This document shows positions 8,524 to 16,430 of a stretch of DNA of 64,000 nt, one piece after another. Both the position numbers and the translations under genes were made by a program. Each line of letters starts with the position of its first letter. The stretch's first letter is position 1. The stretch is from Paenibacillus sp. JNUCC32 (GTDB taxonomy: Bacteria > Bacillota > Bacilli > Paenibacillales > Paenibacillaceae). The stretch is from positions 1,426,001-1,490,000 of the forward strand of contig NZ_CP062260.1 in the NCBI RefSeq assembly GCF_014863545.1, read 5' to 3'. Under the pieces are notes generated by a model, which did not search any database, was not told the DNA's origin, and saw nothing but the letters and a program-made list of their open reading frames with translations.

Positions 8524-8748
8524 ACAAGTGGGAAGTGGTATTGTCAATCGACGGACGGAAGAACATCATGTCATTCCGAAAGGCAGTTGATTCGCCATGA
8601 ACACTCGCAAAAGGAGAAGGAGAGCGAAGTTTCTTCGATTCTTTTCAGGTAAGGCACCCTAGCAATTGGAAAATTGCTGCATAATGAATAATAAAATCGC
8701 TTCCCACTGATAAGGATCCTGCGATATCATTCGCGGGGTCTTTTTTTT
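8524..8748 (+). ncRNA. Candidate structured small RNA, copy 2
   Basis: Diverged partner of the element at 6001-6229. GTGGGAAGTGG (8528-8538) pairs with TCGCTTCCCAC (8697-8707) over 11 nt including U-G wobbles, again followed by a terminator. Shared internal blocks are CCGAAAGG then TTGATTC.CCATG, and a purine-rich AAGGA..AAGGA stretch. A 21-codon ORF at 8597-8662 would give a very basic peptide (MNTRKRRRRAKF...), so the transcript may be dual-function or the ORF may be chance. The retained helix, promoter and total length point to a paralogous RNA gene, not a leader of the surface protein 450 nt downstream. Confidence 0.55.
8714..8748 (+). terminator. Terminator of candidate RNA 2
   Basis: GATCCTGCGA pairs, with wobbles, to TCGCGGGGTC and is followed by eight T. 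It resembles the terminator of copy 1 in position and partly in sequence. Confidence 0.85.
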
Positions 8749-9110
8749 GTGCGGATTAAGCAATAGTTACAGTATGTAAGATACGCCGGAGCGGGAGTTG
8801 TTGCTCAAAGATGAATTGAAAATAAGTCGTTCATAGTGCTGAAGTATCGAACAATAGAGGTTGTTGGATCCCGAAATATGTACCTTGAGAAACGGATGAG
8901 CCATATGCCATGGACAGAAAGACGCGGCGTTAAGTTGTCCTATTGTACTAGAGGTTCAGCGAATATCGGGACCTTTATATCATTTATCAAATTTTACATA
9001 AAGTGGTTTAAAAAACGATCGGAATATGCAATTATTGATCTTGGGAGGTGAAGAGGAAAAGGACCCCTCAAGGGGAAAAGCCTAAGTTGAAATCGCGAGG
9101 GATGTTATGT

Positions 9111-9124
9111 TGAAAACGCTTTAA
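9111..9124 (+). promoter_or_regulatory. Possible cre (CcpA) site upstream of the SLH protein
   Basis: TGAAAACGCTTTAA fits the cre consensus TGWAANCGNTNWCA at 13 of 14 positions. It lies 84 nt before the start codon. A small hairpin CCCC-TCAA-GGGG lies just upstream at 9064-9075. No other intergenic signal was recognised in 8750-9190. Confidence 0.35.
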
Positions 9125-9207
9125 TTATAATTTGGAGATCCCATGGAGACCTGGAGAATTGGGAAACTGAATTGATTGCTCAAAAAATCATTTCTAGGAG
9201 GTTTTCC

Positions 9208-12200
9208 ATGTCTAAGATCGTCCTTAAACGATGTATTTCCTGTTTCTTGATTCTTTGTATCGTTATGTCTGCCTCGTTTACTGCTCTCGCAGGACAAGCT
9301 TCCGCCCAGACACCCACTGCGCTTAACCCAGTGCCCGAGCTGCTGATCACCGAGCTTGTGCCTGATTCCACGAACGTAGGAACCGCCGACGGTTACGAAT
9401 TTATCGAGGTTTACAACAATTCCGATCAAGCCATCGATTTCAGCAATTATAAGATACGCTACCGTTACTTGGAGAGCGACACCCTGTGGGCTCATGTACC
9501 CGACGAGGTGACCATTCCATCCGGAGGCACGCTGGTCTTCTGGATCATAAACGGTCAGAACAGCAAATCCACGATTGCTGATTTTAATCATAATTACGGT
9601 ACCAACCTGAACGAAAACACCGATGTCGTCAAAATATTCTCAGGCGGCATGTCTAATTCGCGCATGCGGGAGCTCGTGGTCGCAACGAACACCGGCCGCC
9701 CGGTCGTGTCCGCGTTTTACAACGACGGTGAAGTTCATAACGGTCCCGATCAGGGAATCTTCTATAAATATCCCGAAGACGGCAGTCTAAAAATGCAGCG
9801 GATCTCCCAGCTGGAGCATAAGGCTACGCCGGGTTCGCTCGCGCATTCGGAAGTGCCCGCGGAGCCGGTACATATCGACGTGACCAAGGAGCCGTCCGTT
9901 GTCAATCGGACGACCACCACGAACGTGGAGCCGGGAGACAATCTGGAAATCGCCGCAGAAGCGCACGATGACCGCATGGTGACATCGCTCGCGTTATCGT
10001 ATCGTGTCGACGGACAGAACGATTACAAGGTCGTACAGCTTCAGGAAGGACAGCAAGGCTATCATCATACGATACCTTATCTGGAGCTGCTGGGACATGC
10101 CAAGCTGGAGTATTTCTTCACGGTGTCCAACACGTTTAAGAAAGTGGAGAGCCCTAAATATGAGGTTGATCTCAAGGGCAGCGGTGCAAGCGCGAGCCTG
10201 AACGTTAAAGATCAACAAACGGTTACGGGCATCACGTATATTCGGGGTGCAGCTGATGGGGCTGGGCCTTCCGATTTGGAGCTTCAAGTGGACGGAACGC
10301 CGGTTCAAGGCACTCCCGCCATGGAGCATTCCGCCTATTTTATATTTGAAGGCGACGGCATTGACGATGGAATCAACACGGTAACCATCGGCAAGGAGGT
10401 TCTATTCGAGACGGAGGCGAACATTGACGGTTATCAAACCATCGTGGTCCCGATCGAACCGCAGTGGCTGACAAGCGGATCGAACGAAATTACCCTTCGG
10501 GCCGGCGATAACGAGAAGACCTACTTCGAAGACGACAAGCCAACGGGCAATATGGATGATTTCAATGCGCGCAACGTGCGGCTGCTCTTGGGCGACGGAA
10601 CGGAAATCCGGGATCCGCAATATAGCGATCCCGCACGGATCCATGACCTTGGCGACGATGGACGTTTCCTGCCTTTCGTAGCTTTTCAATTCGACATTCC
10701 TGCCGAAAAAGTAAATGCATTGTCCTACGCATGGGATACCTCGGCCGTCTCGGACGGAACGTATTCCATTCAGTTGAAGGTCAAAGGTCAGTCTGAAGCA
10801 GCTGCCGATGTTCTGGTAGATAACAACGGACCGGAAATTAGCGCAACCGTTGAAGAGGGCAAGAGTTACAAGGGCGGCATCCCGATCGATGTGACCGTCA
10901 CGGATCGCGTATCGGGCGTGGACCGGGTCGAGGTTACGCTCGATGGACGAGCCATCCAGCTGCCGTACAATACTTCCTCGGCTGAGCTTGAACCAGGCGA
11001 TCATAAGCTGGAAATTCGCGCAGTGGACAAGATCGGCAACCGCTCGGAACGAACCGTGACGTTTAACACGGCTCAGGAGCATCCGAATAAACCTGTGTTG
11101 GTGTCGCCGGCAAATAAGGAGAGCGGCACCGGGCTGTCGCCGGAGCTGAAGGTTCAAGTCAGCGATCCATCGGATGACGAGCTCGAGGTCTCCTTCCATC
11201 AGGCTTATTCGTATCATGCTTTAAGCGGGGATCGGGTGAAATTGTCCAAGAACGCTTCGGACGAAGAACCGCCAAAGGATAGATTCCCTGCGGGCGAAAC
11301 TGTGCTGACCGAAGAGGAATTGAAGCGGGTATCCGAATCCAACGATGAATATGTCACCGTAGATTCAACGTCTCAATTCCCTTACATCCGGTTCGAGGCA
11401 GAGCTGGAGCATGCCGTCGAGCCCGGCGACAGCGTCGAAGTCGCTTGGGAAGGACACACGGTGTCCGGCCGCAAGGTCACGATGTATGCGTGGAACCACA
11501 AGCTGAGCAAATGGACGGAAATAACCAAGCATATTGCCCAGTCTGAAGATGATTTTACGCTTCGAGGCGAACTGACGGCAGCAGACTATGTACAGAATAA
11601 TAAAGTCGATGTGATCGTACAGGATGAAATTCCTTCCCGAGGGGATTATGATTACACCTTTGTATGGGTATCCGATACGCAGTTCTTGACGGAGCTCTAT
11701 CCGCATATTCAGCAAAAGCAGTTCGAATGGATCGTTGATTCCATCGATGAGATGAACATCAAATATTTGTTCCATACCGGTGATATCGTGAATGATCCAA
11801 CAGCCGAATACCAATGGAAACGTGCCGATGCTTACATGAACATGCTGGAGGATGCCAAGCTGCCGCACGGCGTGCTTGCCGGGAATCATGACGTGGGCAG
11901 CTACGATTGGGATTACACGACCTACGGTCAATATTTCGGGGAAGACCGTTATAAGGATCAGCCCTATTACGGAGGCTCCTACAAGAACAACCGGGGACAT
12001 TACGATCTGGTCTCCGTCGAAGGCAACGACTTCATCATGATGTATATGGGATGGGGCGTCGAAGACGAGGATATCAAGTGGATGAACGAGGTTCTGGCTG
12101 AATATCCGGATCGTATCGCTTTCCTGAATTTCCATGATTACATGCTCGCGAACGGAACGCGTTCCGGCGTAGGCAATAAGCTGTACAAGGAAGTAGTCGT

Positions 12201-14418
12201 CCCTAATCCGAACGTGGTTGCCGTATTGAGCGGCCATTACACGGGAGCCAGCCTGCTTAAGAACGAATTGGACGATGACGGTGACGGCAATACGGACCGA
12301 ACCGTGTATCAGATGCTGGCGGACTATCAAGGACATGCGGACGGCGGCAGCGGATATTTGAGACTGCTGCATTTTGATAAGGAAAGCAATCAGATTTACG
12401 TGAATACGTACTCTCCTTACTTGGATAAGTACAATTATTATACGAATCCGGGCGTGGATGAATTTACGATGAACCTGGATCTTGAGCCGAAACTGAAGCG
12501 GGTAGCCACCGATTCGATCCAGGTGAATCATCTGAGAGGAGAGGCCATCGGTACGCCGCAAAAGGCAGCGAGCGGCACGGAGGTTACTCAGCCGTGGGCA
12601 GGACTGTTATCCAATGGAACCTATTCCTGGTATGCCGTCGCCCAAGATGAATTCGGGGGAAGAACGGTATCGGACGTATGGACGTTCACAACGGATGAAG
12701 GGGGTCTCGCGGCCCCAACCAATCTGAAAGCACTTCAGGTCACGTCGTCCTCGGTTCAAATCGGCTGGGATCCTGTGAACCGTCCGGACCAGCAAGTCGT
12801 GAGCTATCATGTGTATCAGGACGGACAGCAAGTGGCCACCGTTACGGACAGCGTATACGAAGCGACAGGGCTTACGCCGGATACGCCGTACGAATTCAAA
12901 GTAACCGCCTCGGATCAGCATGGAGCGGAATCGCCACCAAGCGAGATCTTAACGGTGATCACGAGTGCTGTAGACGTTCCGGGTGCGCCGGTATGGACGC
13001 CCGGGGAGTTGGAATTTTCGGAGATCACATCGAACCGTGTAACCATGAGCTGGCCGGAGGCGGCTGCAAGCGATGGCGTGGAAGGATATCGCGTATATAT
13101 GAAAGGCCGGGAGGAACCGGTGGTGACCGTGACCAGCGATGTGTATTCGCATACCGCAGCCGGGCTTACGCCGGATACGCGTTATCATTTTACCGTCAAA
13201 GCTTATAACGCTGCCGGCGAGAGCCTGGGACTCCATAACTCGGTCACGACTTCGGCTGCAGGAGTGGACAAGAGCGAGTTAATCGGATTAATCGCCTCGG
13301 CGCAGCAAAGGCTCGACGAAACACGGGAAGGCTCATCGCCAGGGCAGTATCCGGCAGGCGCAAGGTCAGCGCTCCGTGACGCGATTGCAAACGCCAGCGC
13401 CATAGCGCAGCAGGATCATGCAACTGCGAAGGATGTCAAGGACGCAATGACCGCACTGCAAGCCGCGATCCGCGCCTATAACGCTTCGGTGATCCCTTCA
13501 TCCGAGAATCCTCCGTCATCGGGATCGGAATCCTCTGGCGGTGGAGTCCCCTTGTCCGGAAACAATCAATTAAAAGCGCTGGAAGTCATCATTGGCGGCG
13601 TAGCGGCTGCATTAACCCCTGCGTTCAACGAAAGCACGACGGAGTACCGGCTTGAAACGGATGCGGAATCCGTGCAGCTCCGCGTTGGGGCTGCGCATGG
13701 CAAGGCCGCTGTCCTTCTGGAAGGAGAGCCTCTGAAGAATGATCAGGTCATCAAGCTGAAGGAAGGGGATAACGTCCTGAAGCTGGTGGTTCGGGCCGAG
13801 AACGGTGCGACCAAAACCTATCAATTAACCATACACCGTAAGGCGAAAGCAGGGACAGAAGAACCGAAGCCGGAACCCCAGCCGGTGCTGTTAACCGACA
13901 TCGGCGGACATTGGGCTTCATCCGCGATTGAGCAGGCGGTTTCGCTCGGCATCGTTGGCGGCTATCCGGATCAGACCTTCAAACCGGACCGTCAGGTCAC
14001 GCGTGCCGAATTTATGGTGATGATGGCAAAAGCACTGAAAGGTCAAGCGGGATCTGAGAAACTGAGCTTCAAAGACAGCTCCTCCATCGGATCCTGGGCG
14101 CTTGAAGCGATTCAATGGGCCGTATCCGAAGGCATCGTGAAAGGATATCAAGACGGGACATTCAAACCGAACGAATCCGTTAACCGTGCGGAAATGGCGG
14201 TGATGATCGTACGCTACCTAGGCCTTACCCAGCCAGGTGCCGGAACGGACTTCCGCGATCAGCAGAATATTCCGGCTTGGGCAGAGAAGGAAATCGCAGC
14301 CGCGGTCGAGGCCGGCATCGTGAACGGACGTTCGGGTAACCGGTTTGCACCTCAGGAATCTGCGACCCGTGCGGAAGCGGTCATGATGATACTTCGGATG
14401 CTGGAGCATGCAGAGTAA
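9208..14418 (+). CDS. SLH-anchored multidomain surface metallophosphoesterase
   Basis: A 1736-residue exported protein. A signal peptide ends near residue 35 (hydrophobic core, then ALAGQASAQ). A lamin-tail-like domain follows (LLITELVPDSTNVGTADGYE, about 45-150), then beta-rich Ig/cadherin-like regions. A calcineurin-type phosphoesterase spans about 813-1090, with VSDTQF, TGDIVND, GNHD, NFHDYM and SGHY as metal ligands. Two fibronectin III domains start near 1168 and 1260, a FIVAR-like helical segment covers about 1353-1428, and a cadherin-like sandwich about 1453-1545. Three SLH repeats from 1561 to the end would bind pyruvylated wall polymer. The start is ATG 9208 after TAGGAGG; frames further upstream lack a site. 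Its substrate (nucleotides, phospholipid or teichoic acid) is unknown. Confidence 0.88.
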   Translation: MSKIVLKRCISCFLILCIVMSASFTALAGQASAQTPTALNPVPELLITELVPDSTNVGTADGYEFIEVYNNSDQAIDFSNYKIRYRYLESDTLWAHVPDEVTIPSGGTLVFWIINGQNSKSTIADFNHNYGTNLNENTDVVKIFSGGMSNSRMRELVVATNTGRPVVSAFYNDGEVHNGPDQGIFYKYPEDGSLKMQRISQLEHKATPGSLAHSEVPAEPVHIDVTKEPSVVNRTTTTNVEPGDNLEIAAEAHDDRMVTSLALSYRVDGQNDYKVVQLQEGQQGYHHTIPYLELLGHAKLEYFFTVSNTFKKVESPKYEVDLKGSGASASLNVKDQQTVTGITYIRGAADGAGPSDLELQVDGTPVQGTPAMEHSAYFIFEGDGIDDGINTVTIGKEVLFETEANIDGYQTIVVPIEPQWLTSGSNEITLRAGDNEKTYFEDDKPTGNMDDFNARNVRLLLGDGTEIRDPQYSDPARIHDLGDDGRFLPFVAFQFDIPAEKVNALSYAWDTSAVSDGTYSIQLKVKGQSEAAADVLVDNNGPEISATVEEGKSYKGGIPIDVTVTDRVSGVDRVEVTLDGRAIQLPYNTSSAELEPGDHKLEIRAVDKIGNRSERTVTFNTAQEHPNKPVLVSPANKESGTGLSPELKVQVSDPSDDELEVSFHQAYSYHALSGDRVKLSKNASDEEPPKDRFPAGETVLTEEELKRVSESNDEYVTVDSTSQFPYIRFEAELEHAVEPGDSVEVAWEGHTVSGRKVTMYAWNHKLSKWTEITKHIAQSEDDFTLRGELTAADYVQNNKVDVIVQDEIPSRGDYDYTFVWVSDTQFLTELYPHIQQKQFEWIVDSIDEMNIKYLFHTGDIVNDPTAEYQWKRADAYMNMLEDAKLPHGVLAGNHDVGSYDWDYTTYGQYFGEDRYKDQPYYGGSYKNNRGHYDLVSVEGNDFIMMYMGWGVEDEDIKWMNEVLAEYPDRIAFLNFHDYMLANGTRSGVGNKLYKEVVVPNPNVVAVLSGHYTGASLLKNELDDDGDGNTDRTVYQMLADYQGHADGGSGYLRLLHFDKESNQIYVNTYSPYLDKYNYYTNPGVDEFTMNLDLEPKLKRVATDSIQVNHLRGEAIGTPQKAASGTEVTQPWAGLLSNGTYSWYAVAQDEFGGRTVSDVWTFTTDEGGLAAPTNLKALQVTSSSVQIGWDPVNRPDQQVVSYHVYQDGQQVATVTDSVYEATGLTPDTPYEFKVTASDQHGAESPPSEILTVITSAVDVPGAPVWTPGELEFSEITSNRVTMSWPEAAASDGVEGYRVYMKGREEPVVTVTSDVYSHTAAGLTPDTRYHFTVKAYNAAGESLGLHNSVTTSAAGVDKSELIGLIASAQQRLDETREGSSPGQYPAGARSALRDAIANASAIAQQDHATAKDVKDAMTALQAAIRAYNASVIPSSENPPSSGSESSGGGVPLSGNNQLKALEVIIGGVAAALTPAFNESTTEYRLETDAESVQLRVGAAHGKAAVLLEGEPLKNDQVIKLKEGDNVLKLVVRAENGATKTYQLTIHRKAKAGTEEPKPEPQPVLLTDIGGHWASSAIEQAVSLGIVGGYPDQTFKPDRQVTRAEFMVMMAKALKGQAGSEKLSFKDSSSIGSWALEAIQWAVSEGIVKGYQDGTFKPNESVNRAEMAVMIVRYLGLTQPGAGTDFRDQQNIPAWAEKEIAAAVEAGIVNGRSGNRFAPQESATRAEAVMMILRMLEHAE

Positions 14419-14445
14419 AGTAACCATACGAATGTAGAACATAGA

Positions 14446-14487
14446 AAAAGGCGGACATGGAGCAATTGCTCCAGTGTCCGCCTTTTT
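14446..14487 (+). terminator. Terminator of the SLH protein gene
   Basis: AAGGCGGACA pairs with TGTCCGCCTT; an inner GGAGCAATTGCTCC extends the hairpin and a T run follows. It may also serve the convergent aminopeptidase gene. Confidence 0.88.
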
Positions 14488-14570
14488 TACAGTTGTAGGC
14501 TTAAAGGGTTGCCCCTGGTCATATGACGCCAAACGGCACGCTAAGGAGCCCCAATTTACCCAAACGAACT

Positions 14571-15800
14571 TTAGACCCACCGTCCACCGCGGAATACGGG
14601 TTCAATCGTACCGTCCGCCAGCACGCCGTCAATGTCCAGTTCAGCGGAACCGATCATGAAATCGACATGCGTCAGACTGACATTGGCTCCGCGAGCCAGC
14701 AGTTCTTCCTTGCTCATCTTGGTGCCGCCTTCGATATTCACGGGATAGGCGCTTCCCAGCGCAAAGTGGCAGGAGGCGTTCTCATCGATGCCGGTGTTAT
14801 AGAAGACTCGGTTTAGCTGCGAGATCGGCGAATCATGCGGCACGAGTGCCATCTCTCCAAGATACGAGGCGCCCTCGTCCGTTTCCAGCAGCGTCGTGAG
14901 ATGCTCCCGTCCGGATTCGGCTTCATATGCAACAACCTTGCCGTCCTTGAACGTGAGCTTTATGCCTTCCACCAGGCGGCCGTTCAGATTCAGCGGAAGG
15001 GTACTGGATACGGTCCCGTTCACGCCCGTGCGATGAGGCATTGTATAGATTTCTTCGGTGGGCATATTCGCTACGAAATACACCCCGGCCTCATTCTCGT
15101 CACCGCCGCCGAGCCAAAGGTAACCTTCCGGCATGTCGACGCGCAGATCCGTTCCCGGCGCACGATAGTGGAAACTCTTGTAGCGTTTGGCATTCATGTG
15201 GTTCTGGCGCAGCTTCAGTCCGGCGATATGATCCCGCCACGCGGCTACCGGATCTTCGCTGCCTACCCGATTCATCAGGAATACGGCATCCCACATCGCT
15301 TGGATGCGCTCTTCTTCGGGGAGGTCCGGGAATACTTTATTGGCCCAGGCTCGGGTAGGCGCCTTAATGAGCGACCAGCTGATCTTATTGTTACGGACGT
15401 ATACCTGATATTTTTCGTTAGCCATGGCAGCAGCCTTAACGGCTGTAGATACTTTTACCGAATCAATGCCGCGGAACAGCTCGGGATCCGGAACCTTAAT
15501 GCGCAGAATGGCTCCTCCGCCTTCAGCGAGCTGCTGCATGGCGTCGGCCTGCCACTGCGGATAATAATGGAAGGAGTCTTCCGGTGCCTTCTCATAGCGA
15601 ATTCGGGTGATTTTTTCGTCTTCCCAGTCGACTTGCACATATTTGGCGCCTGCATCATATGCTTTGGCCACGATGCGGCGTGTCAACTCTACGGTCTCGA
15701 TTGGAGCATTGATGATCAGCACTTGGCCCGGTTGAACGTTTACGCCAACCTTCACGACCAGCTCCGCGTATTTCTCCAGATTTTTCTCGAAATTGTCCAT
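14571..15800 (-). CDS. Aminopeptidase, M29 family (AmpS/PepS type)
   Basis: Cytosolic metal-dependent exopeptidase that trims N-terminal residues from peptides. It has 409 residues, the normal family length. The C-terminal half carries the conserved metal-site regions ANMPTEE, LGEMALVPHDSP, NTGIDENASCHFALG and THVDFMIGS, holding the Glu/His/Asp ligands known from S. aureus AmpS. The start has GGAGG about 10 nt upstream. It lies 39 nt after the MerR gene on the same strand and may be co-transcribed with it. A long open frame on the opposite strand is a codon-bias shadow. Confidence 0.92.
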   Translation of the reverse strand: MDNFEKNLEKYAELVVKVGVNVQPGQVLIINAPIETVELTRRIVAKAYDAGAKYVQVDWEDEKITRIRYEKAPEDSFHYYPQWQADAMQQLAEGGGAILRIKVPDPELFRGIDSVKVSTAVKAAAMANEKYQVYVRNNKISWSLIKAPTRAWANKVFPDLPEEERIQAMWDAVFLMNRVGSEDPVAAWRDHIAGLKLRQNHMNAKRYKSFHYRAPGTDLRVDMPEGYLWLGGGDENEAGVYFVANMPTEEIYTMPHRTGVNGTVSSTLPLNLNGRLVEGIKLTFKDGKVVAYEAESGREHLTTLLETDEGASYLGEMALVPHDSPISQLNRVFYNTGIDENASCHFALGSAYPVNIEGGTKMSKEELLARGANVSLTHVDFMIGSAELDIDGVLADGTIEPVFRGGRWV

Positions 15801-15839
15801 ATGTAGATATCCTCCATTTCAGATGTACACTTCATTCTA

Positions 15840-16223
15840 TCACGTTGCGGAGGGCTGCTGCTGACTCTTCTTTTTGCCAAGGGTCCGGGAGATTTGCCTT
15901 TCCAGCAGGTGTTTCAATTCATGGAGCGCTGCAATCTGACTGTCCACGCTGCTTAATTTGTCCTCATAAAAGGAGAGCATTTCTTCGCAATATTCATAAT
16001 CGTCCGGCGAAGCGACTTCACCGCGAAACAATACGCGAATTTGATCCGTGGTCAAGCCCAGCTTTAAGTACAATTGGATCATTTTGACCCGTTCGATGGC
16101 GGACGCGTTAAAATGGCGGTAATCATTATCGAGTCTATCGGCTTCCAGCAGGCCTTTTTGTTCATAATGCCGGATCGAGCGTGCGCTGACCTGGCTACGC
16201 TGCGATAATTCACTGATCTTCAT
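15840..16223 (-). CDS. MerR family transcriptional regulator
   Basis: A 127-residue DNA-binding regulator. The N-terminal winged helix is ISELSQRSQVSARSIRHYEQ and the second helix pair is FNASAIERVKMIQLYLKLGL, followed by a dimerisation coiled coil (about 75-115). No cysteine cluster for metal sensing is seen, so an organic ligand is more likely. ATG 16223 is chosen because AAGGAGG lies 8-9 nt upstream; the ATG at 16244 lies before that site. It diverges from a drug-efflux MFS gene, a usual MerR target arrangement. Confidence 0.88.
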   Translation of the reverse strand: MKISELSQRSQVSARSIRHYEQKGLLEADRLDNDYRHFNASAIERVKMIQLYLKLGLTTDQIRVLFRGEVASPDDYEYCEEMLSFYEDKLSSVDSQIAALHELKHLLERQISRTLGKKKSQQQPSAT

Positions 16224-16351
16224 ATCACATGACCTCCTTGGCATGAGCTAAGATAAACCGATTATACGCTACCCCGCATGCGAACATAAAGCCATTAGGC
16301 TGCTTGAATAAGAGAGTTTGATAAAAAATAACGGAATCGGGGACAAAAGTG

Positions 16352-16367
16352 TGACAGTCACCTGTCA
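16352..16367. promoter_or_regulatory. Inverted repeat, candidate MerR operator
   Basis: TGACAG-TCAC-CTGTCA is a perfect 6-bp inverted repeat in the 207-nt divergent MerR/MFS intergenic region, 64 nt before the MFS start. The assignment to this MerR protein is by position only. Confidence 0.5.
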
Positions 16368-16430
16368 TACTTTTCGATTTACAATGACTGCAGTACTAAG
16401 GAAACCTACTTAGAAGGAGTGTATGAGAAC

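Noticed and set aside
8836..9051. 71-codon ORF between candidate RNA 2 and the SLH gene
   Set aside because: No ribosome-binding site, odd composition, and no similarity to anything I recognise.
9052..9130. Possible riboswitch upstream of the SLH protein (hairpin CCCC-TCAA-GGGG and purine-rich flanks)
   Set aside because: I compared it from memory with c-di-GMP, c-di-AMP, TPP, ZTP and guanidine classes and found no conserved core.
11365..12561. Long open frame (398 codons) on the minus strand opposite the SLH protein
   Set aside because: It lies fully inside a well-supported coding gene, has no ribosome-binding site or family motif, and has the composition expected of a codon-bias shadow.
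14835..15806. 323-codon plus-strand frame opposite the M29 aminopeptidase
   Set aside because: It is antisense to a conserved enzyme with diagnostic motifs; no start site or domain is visible.
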